A DNA stretch of 64,000 nucleotides from Ideonella alba. GTDB taxonomy: Bacteria; Pseudomonadota; Gammaproteobacteria; Burkholderiales; Burkholderiaceae_C. This document shows positions 58,296-64,000 of the stretch, in pieces. A program made the translations under genes and the position numbers. Under the pieces are notes generated by a model. The model saw only the letters and a list, made by a program, of their open reading frames with translations. It was not told the origin of the DNA and searched no databases. Every line of letters starts with the position of its first letter. Position 1 is the stretch's first letter. The DNA lies in the NCBI RefSeq assembly GCF_018069875.1, contig NZ_JAGQDF010000016.1, positions 1 to 64,000 of the forward strand, in the 5' to 3' direction.

Positions 58296-59396
58296 TTACC
58301 AGTGCACGGCCAGCCCTTCGGTGCCCGGGGCCGGAAAGACCGCGTCGTAGCCCAGGCGCTGCTGGCGCGCCGGATCGGCCCAGGCGCGGGTGGTGTCGCT
58401 GAGGTGGTTGAAGCACAGCTGCACCCGCGCCGGCTGCGAGGACGCCAGGATGCAGGCCAGCGCCTCCTCGTCCGGGTGGCCGAAGAGGTCGCCGTTGGTG
58501 CTGACCAGGTAGCGCGGGCACTCGACCAGGGCCATCAGCTCGGCGGTGGTGTTGCCGCGGCTGCCGTGGTGCGCCAGCTTCATCGCGTCAACGCGCAGCC
58601 GCGACTGGCCACGCGCTGCCAGCAGGCGGCGGATCGAGGCGCAGACCACCGGCGCATGGGCATCGGCCAGCAGCAGGGCGCTGCGCCGGCCGAACTCGGC
58701 GAGGAAGGCGATGCTGGAGCCATTGGCGGGCGCGGCGTCCAGCCGGGTCGACCCCGCCGGGCGGGTGGTCGCGCCGCCGCCGAGCAGCCCGGCCTCGGGC
58801 AGGTAGCGTGATTGGGTGGCCAGCGCCGCCCAGGCGCTGTCGAAGTCGCCGGGCACGACCTGGCCCTTCAGGTCGGTGCGCCAGGCGCGGTGCAGCGCCA
58901 CCAGGCCCTCATCGGTGGGCGACAGCAGGGTCAGTTTCAGGCCGCCGGGCAGTGTCACCTCGGGCAGCGCACCGGTGGCGGGCACCCGCACGGCATGGCC
59001 GCCAAAGGCCCGGTTCCAGGTGTCGGGCGGCAGGCGCTGCTGGATCAGCGCGGCGAAGAACTCGCCCTGCTTGCCGCCCAGCCGCTCCTGGGCGCCCGCC
59101 TCGATCAGGTGGGTCCAGCCGTTGAACCAGACATCGGCCACGCTGAACGGCCAGGGCGTGGGCTCGGCGAACAGGCGCAGCAGGCCGTCGACATGGTCGG
59201 TGTCGACATGGCTGAGCACCACCAGTTCGAGCCGCTGCCCGGGCAGCGCATCGATCGCGGCGCGCAGCGCGCCATAGGCGCCGATCGGGCCACCGTCGAC
59301 CAGCAGCTGGCGTGGGCGGCGGCCGTCATGCCAGCGCAGCAGCAGCGCATCGCCGTGCAGCGCGGGCAGCATCTCCAGTCCCATCGAGCGCTTCAT
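58296..59396 (-). CDS. MBL-fold metallo-hydrolase, ComEC/Rec2-like
   Basis: 366 residues. Metallo-beta-lactamase fold with LLVDGGP near 31, the metal motif LSHVDTDHVDGLL near 60-72 and MKLAHHGSRGNT near 262-273, the same motif pair as the C-terminal domain of ComEC and its free-standing relatives. No signal peptide or membrane helices, so cytoplasmic. Relatives occur as single genes and in some conflict-related clusters; here it is isolated between pyk and maeB. Substrate unknown, possibly a nucleic acid or phosphodiester. Confidence 0.83.
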   Translation of the reverse strand: MKRSMGLEMLPALHGDALLLRWHDGRRPRQLLVDGGPIGAYGALRAAIDALPGQRLELVVLSHVDTDHVDGLLRLFAEPTPWPFSVADVWFNGWTHLIEAGAQERLGGKQGEFFAALIQQRLPPDTWNRAFGGHAVRVPATGALPEVTLPGGLKLTLLSPTDEGLVALHRAWRTDLKGQVVPGDFDSAWAALATQSRYLPEAGLLGGGATTRPAGSTRLDAAPANGSSIAFLAEFGRRSALLLADAHAPVVCASIRRLLAARGQSRLRVDAMKLAHHGSRGNTTAELMALVECPRYLVSTNGDLFGHPDEEALACILASSQPARVQLCFNHLSDTTRAWADPARQQRLGYDAVFPAPGTEGLAVHW

Positions 59397-59484
59397 GCGG
59401 TCTCTCCCAGACCCGCCGGGGGCCGGGCTGCACTGTGCGCCACCCGCCTGGCGGCCGCCATCCCCCGGCTGGAGGAGGCCTCGC

Positions 59485-61788
<2,304 letters not shown>

Positions 61789-61817
61789 CGCAGTCTCCTC
61801 GATTGAATGGGTTGAAT

Positions 61818-61854
61818 CTTGCGTATGGTGCGGTTGCATTCCACCAGGCGCAAG
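61818..61854. promoter_or_regulatory. Spaced inverted repeat in the maeB/M16 divergent region
   Basis: CTTGCG (61818-61823) and CGCAAG (61849-61854) are 31 bp centre to centre, about three helical turns, in the 151-bp gap between divergent maeB and the M16 gene. ATGCG-GAATT-CGCAT lies nearby at about 61869-61883. A dimer-of-dimers site is possible; the arms are short. Confidence 0.3.
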
Positions 61855-61939
61855 AAAATCGCCCCATCTATGCGGAATTCGCATGGAACGATGCCCCTGC
61901 GTTCGGCCCCAGCGGGCCTCATCTGGCACAGTGCGGCGG

Positions 61940-63223
61940 GTGACGAGCCCTGCCGTGTCCCCCACCCAGCACAGCACCCTGGCCAATGGCCTGCGGGTGC
62001 TGGCCCTGCCCATGTCCTGGCGCCAGACGCTGTCGCTGTCGGTCTTCATCCGCAGCGGCAGCCTGCACGAGCCGCGCCGCTGGGCCGGCATCAGCCATGT
62101 GGTCGAGCACATGGCCTTCAAGGGCACGCCCACACGCAGCTGCCAGGCGATCAACCTGGCCGCCGAGGCGCTGGGGGCCGAGCTCAACGCCCACACCGAC
62201 AAGGACCACACCGCCTACCACCTGGACGGCCTGGCGGCCGACCTGCCGCTGTTCGTGGAACTGCTGGCCGACATCATCCTGCACCCCAGCGTGCCCGAGG
62301 ACGAGCTGGAACGCGAGCGCCAGGTGATCCTGCACGAGCTGACCGAGGTCGAGGAAGACCCGGTGACGATGGCCTTCCTGGCCTTCGACCGCGCCTGCTA
62401 CGGCGCGATGCACCCGGCGGCGCGCCCGGTGATCGGCCAGCGCGCGACGATCGAGCGCCTGACGCGCGCCGACCTGCTGGCCTACCTGCAGACCCAGTAT
62501 GTGGCCAGCGAGGTGGTGGTGGCCGCGGCCGGGCCGGTGGATCTGGACACGCTGGTGCCGCTGGTCGAGCGGCATTTCGGTGCCATGCCCGCCGGCACGC
62601 CGCAGCCGCTGCCGCGCGCACCCTGGCAGGGCGGCTGGCGCCAGTACCGGCTGGGCGGCAGTTCGCAGACGCAGCTGGTCCTGGGCTATCCGGCCCCCAC
62701 GCCCGACGACGACCGCCACCTGGCCCATGTGCTGGCCGCGGCGCTGCTGGGCGAGGGCATGAGCTCGCCGCTGCTGGATGAAGTGCGCGAGCGCCGCGGC
62801 CTGGCCTACCACGTGGCCTGCTCGGCCGACCTGCTGCCCTTTGGCGGCCAGTTCATCGTCGAGGCGGCCACCAGCCCGGCGCAGTCGCTGGAATACCTGG
62901 ACGCGGTGGCCACGCTGCTGCGCCGCCACGCCGAAACGCGCCCGAAGGCGCCCGAGCTGGCGCGCGCCCGCCAGCAGCTGCGGCTGCGCGCGCTGCGCCA
63001 GCAGGAACAGCCGGCGCGCCGCCTGGAGCAGGCGGTGCAGGAGCTCTTCACGCTGGGCCGGCTGCGTGCCGACGGCGAGTGGCTGGAACGCCTGGACGCG
63101 GTGACGCCCGCCCAGGTGCAGGCGGTGTTCCGCCAGCAGCAGGCGGGGCGCGCCGCGGTGGGTGTGGCCGGCAGCGTGCCGCAGCGGCTGCGCGAGCAGG
63201 CGGCGCCCTGGTTCGGCGTCTGA
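61940..63223 (+). CDS. M16 family zinc peptidase
   Basis: 427 residues from GTG. Pitrilysin-type protease with the inverted zinc motif HVVEH in GISHVVEHMAFKGT near residue 53 and downstream Glu in ERQVILHELTEVEEDP near 130. AELNAHTDKDHTAYHLDGL near 78 is typical of the processing-peptidase group. Both M16 halves are present. Without a signal peptide from this start, it may be cytoplasmic; another GTG 15 bp downstream is an alternative start. An ATG for the family N-terminus TLANGLRVL is absent. The stop lies in a hairpin shared with the convergent gene. Confidence 0.9.
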   Translation: MTSPAVSPTQHSTLANGLRVLALPMSWRQTLSLSVFIRSGSLHEPRRWAGISHVVEHMAFKGTPTRSCQAINLAAEALGAELNAHTDKDHTAYHLDGLAADLPLFVELLADIILHPSVPEDELERERQVILHELTEVEEDPVTMAFLAFDRACYGAMHPAARPVIGQRATIERLTRADLLAYLQTQYVASEVVVAAAGPVDLDTLVPLVERHFGAMPAGTPQPLPRAPWQGGWRQYRLGGSSQTQLVLGYPAPTPDDDRHLAHVLAAALLGEGMSSPLLDEVRERRGLAYHVACSADLLPFGGQFIVEAATSPAQSLEYLDAVATLLRRHAETRPKAPELARARQQLRLRALRQQEQPARRLEQAVQELFTLGRLRADGEWLERLDAVTPAQVQAVFRQQQAGRAAVGVAGSVPQRLREQAAPWFGV

Positions 63224-63242
63224 TCAGGCGCTGATCAGACGC
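63216..63242. terminator. 11-bp perfect hairpin spanning both convergent stop codons
   Basis: GCGTCTGATCA (63216-63226) and TGATCAGACGC (63232-63242) pair perfectly around GGCGC. The left arm contains the M16 stop TGA (63221-63223) directly abutting the DUF2322 stop (63224-63226 on the other strand). A bidirectional terminator or 3'-end stabiliser is likely, although no T-tract is present. Confidence 0.55.
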
Positions 63243-63541
63243 ACCTGCAGCACCTGCGTGCTGCCCAGCAGCGCCAGCAGGCGGTCGATGTTGGGGTGGG
63301 CGCCGGGGCGCTGGCGCGCGTCCTCGGTGTGCTCGCCGTACAGCAGCAGGCCTGCGGCCGCGGCGGCGGCGTCGATGCACCCGCCATGGCGCTGCGACAG
63401 CGCGTGGTAGACCGCCACCGAGCCGGCCTGGCCGGGACGGTTCTCGATCACGGCCACGGTGTGGCCCTCGGCGTCGATCAGGTGCAGCGCCGCCAGGTGG
63501 GCAACGCTGGGCAGGGTCTTCAAGGTGTCGGCAAAGGCCAT
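63224..63541 (-). CDS. DUF2322 family protein
   Basis: 105-residue small cytoplasmic protein. Matches the DUF2322 pattern: MAFADTLKTLPSVAHL at the start, VAVIENRPGQAGSVAVYHAL near 28-47, and GEHTEDARQRPGAHPNIDRL near 69-88. Function unknown; found in beta- and gammaproteobacteria. Stop abuts that of the M16 gene exactly. Confidence 0.85.
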   Translation of the reverse strand: MAFADTLKTLPSVAHLAALHLIDAEGHTVAVIENRPGQAGSVAVYHALSQRHGGCIDAAAAAAGLLLYGEHTEDARQRPGAHPNIDRLLALLGSTQVLQVRLISA

Positions 63542-63642
63542 GGTGCGCGAACGTCAAGGGACACAGCCGGCACTGTATCCCCCGCACCCGCTGGAGTGCC
63601 AAGGCAGCGCGGACGCGGCAAGATCGCACCCAGGAGATGCCC

Positions 63643-64000
63643 ATGCCCGACTACACCCGCGACCCCGGCGCCCTGTTCCACCCCGAACGCCGCCCGATGC
63701 CGACGCTGCCGGCCCGGCCCTCGGTCGAGCTGCTGGGCGCCGCGGCGGCGCGCATCGCCTACCTGGGCGATGCCGGCGCGCGCGCGCGTGCCCTGGCGGC
63801 GATCGGCGCCCAGGAGGCGCTGTTCTTCGACGACCCCGCCACCGACACCCAGGGCCTGCTGGCCACCCACGCCGACGGCTGGCTGATCGCCGCGCTGCGC
63901 GGCACCCAGCCCTGGCGGCGCGACGTGCTGATCGACGCCATGGCCTGGACCCGCCAGTGGGCCGCGGTGCCCGGGGCGCAGGTGCACAGCGGCTTCGCGC
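63643..64000 (+). CDS. Lipase (class 3)-like protein, N-terminal part
   Basis: The first 119 codons of a gene that continues past the window. AGGAG lies 6 nt before the ATG. The segment ATHADGWLIAALRGTQPWRRDVLIDAMAW (key residues ALRGT) followed by VHSGFA fits the oxyanion and lid region of class 3 lipases, with the catalytic GHSLGG expected just beyond the edge. No signal peptide at this start. The call rests on the RGT...VHSGF pattern only, so it is moderately sure. Confidence 0.7.
   Translation, partial: MPDYTRDPGALFHPERRPMPTLPARPSVELLGAAAARIAYLGDAGARARALAAIGAQEALFFDDPATDTQGLLATHADGWLIAALRGTQPWRRDVLIDAMAWTRQWAAVPGAQVHSGFA

Noticed and set aside
58296-59396. MBL-fold gene as part of a defence system
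   Set aside because: No linked protease, nuclease, ATPase or reverse transcriptase genes; neighbours are pyk and maeB.

Overview
The window is a dense, very GC-rich chromosomal segment (about 70% G+C by eye). It carries about 61 protein genes, no rRNA or tRNA gene that I can see, no insertion sequence, no prophage and no CRISPR array. Protein families and gene neighbourhoods point to a betaproteobacterium of the order Burkholderiales, probably a Leptothrix/Rubrivivax/Ideonella-type lineage. The signs are def-fmt-htpX next to LysM-dprA-smg, yajC-secD-secF, SLT/NDUFA9-like/cca, pyk-fba-purC, purE-purK-tsaC, and the typical families DUF1631, DUF2917, DUF6279, DUF4136 and DUF2322. No gene-free stretch exceeds about 260 bp. 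The longest gaps hold repeats or divergent promoters and are described as features.

Layout. 0-7.5 kb: start of pgk (cut by the window edge), an AzlCD branched-chain amino acid exporter, a small lipoprotein, htpX-fmt-def, then LysM protein, dprA and smg on the other strand. 7.5-15.4 kb: DUF1631 protein, SecF-SecD-YajC, an exported unknown protein and a diguanylate cyclase, all minus strand. 15.4-24 kb: an amino-acid catabolic block with an Lrp-type regulator divergent from a fused indolepyruvate:ferredoxin oxidoreductase, then a D-arginine-dehydrogenase-like oxidase, a glycerophosphodiesterase, a PuuA-like glutamine synthetase and an SDR; the last three overlap by 4 bp. 24-30 kb: a HAF-repeat exported protein behind a strong operator-like palindrome and an SD-sequestering hairpin, folate cyclo-ligase, TfoX-N, DUF2917, a LysR regulator, a GST and a secreted subtilase. 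30-46.5 kb: lytic transglycosylase, NDUFA9-like protein, Cca, a chemoreceptor with a sigma-28 -10 box, an exported EF-Tu-domain-3-like protein, MidA, FolM-like SDR, FolB, TtcA, two lipoproteins, GlmU, UDG-RimI-TsaB and DacB. 46.5-64 kb: OmpW, two SGNH lipoproteins (one with every catalytic residue replaced), TsaC, PurK, PurE, a YbbN-like thioredoxin, a TPR-like protein, PurC, Fba, Pyk, an MBL-fold hydrolase, MaeB, an M16 peptidase, DUF2322 and the start of a class 3 lipase.

Functional themes. One-carbon and purine metabolism (Fmt, 5-FTHF cyclo-ligase, FolB, FolM-like, PurC/E/K), tRNA maturation (TtcA, Cca, TsaB, TsaC), lower glycolysis (Pgk, Fba, Pyk, MaeB), and envelope work (Sec translocon, transglycosylase, PBP4, LysM, GlmU).

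The most unusual signals are small-scale: a 23-bp perfect palindrome plus a 9-bp hairpin hiding the SD of the HAF gene; a dispersed repeat between purE and purK that supplies and sequesters the purK SD; a free-standing exported EF-Tu domain 3; an SGNH lipoprotein that has lost Ser, Asn and His; three convergent gene pairs whose stop codons abut exactly as TGATCA; minisatellites seeded on stop codons; and several start codons placed 6-8 nt after a -10-like hexamer, as expected for leaderless mRNAs. I did not find a convincing new multi-gene system. The HAF regulatory region and the twin SGNH lipoproteins are the best leads.
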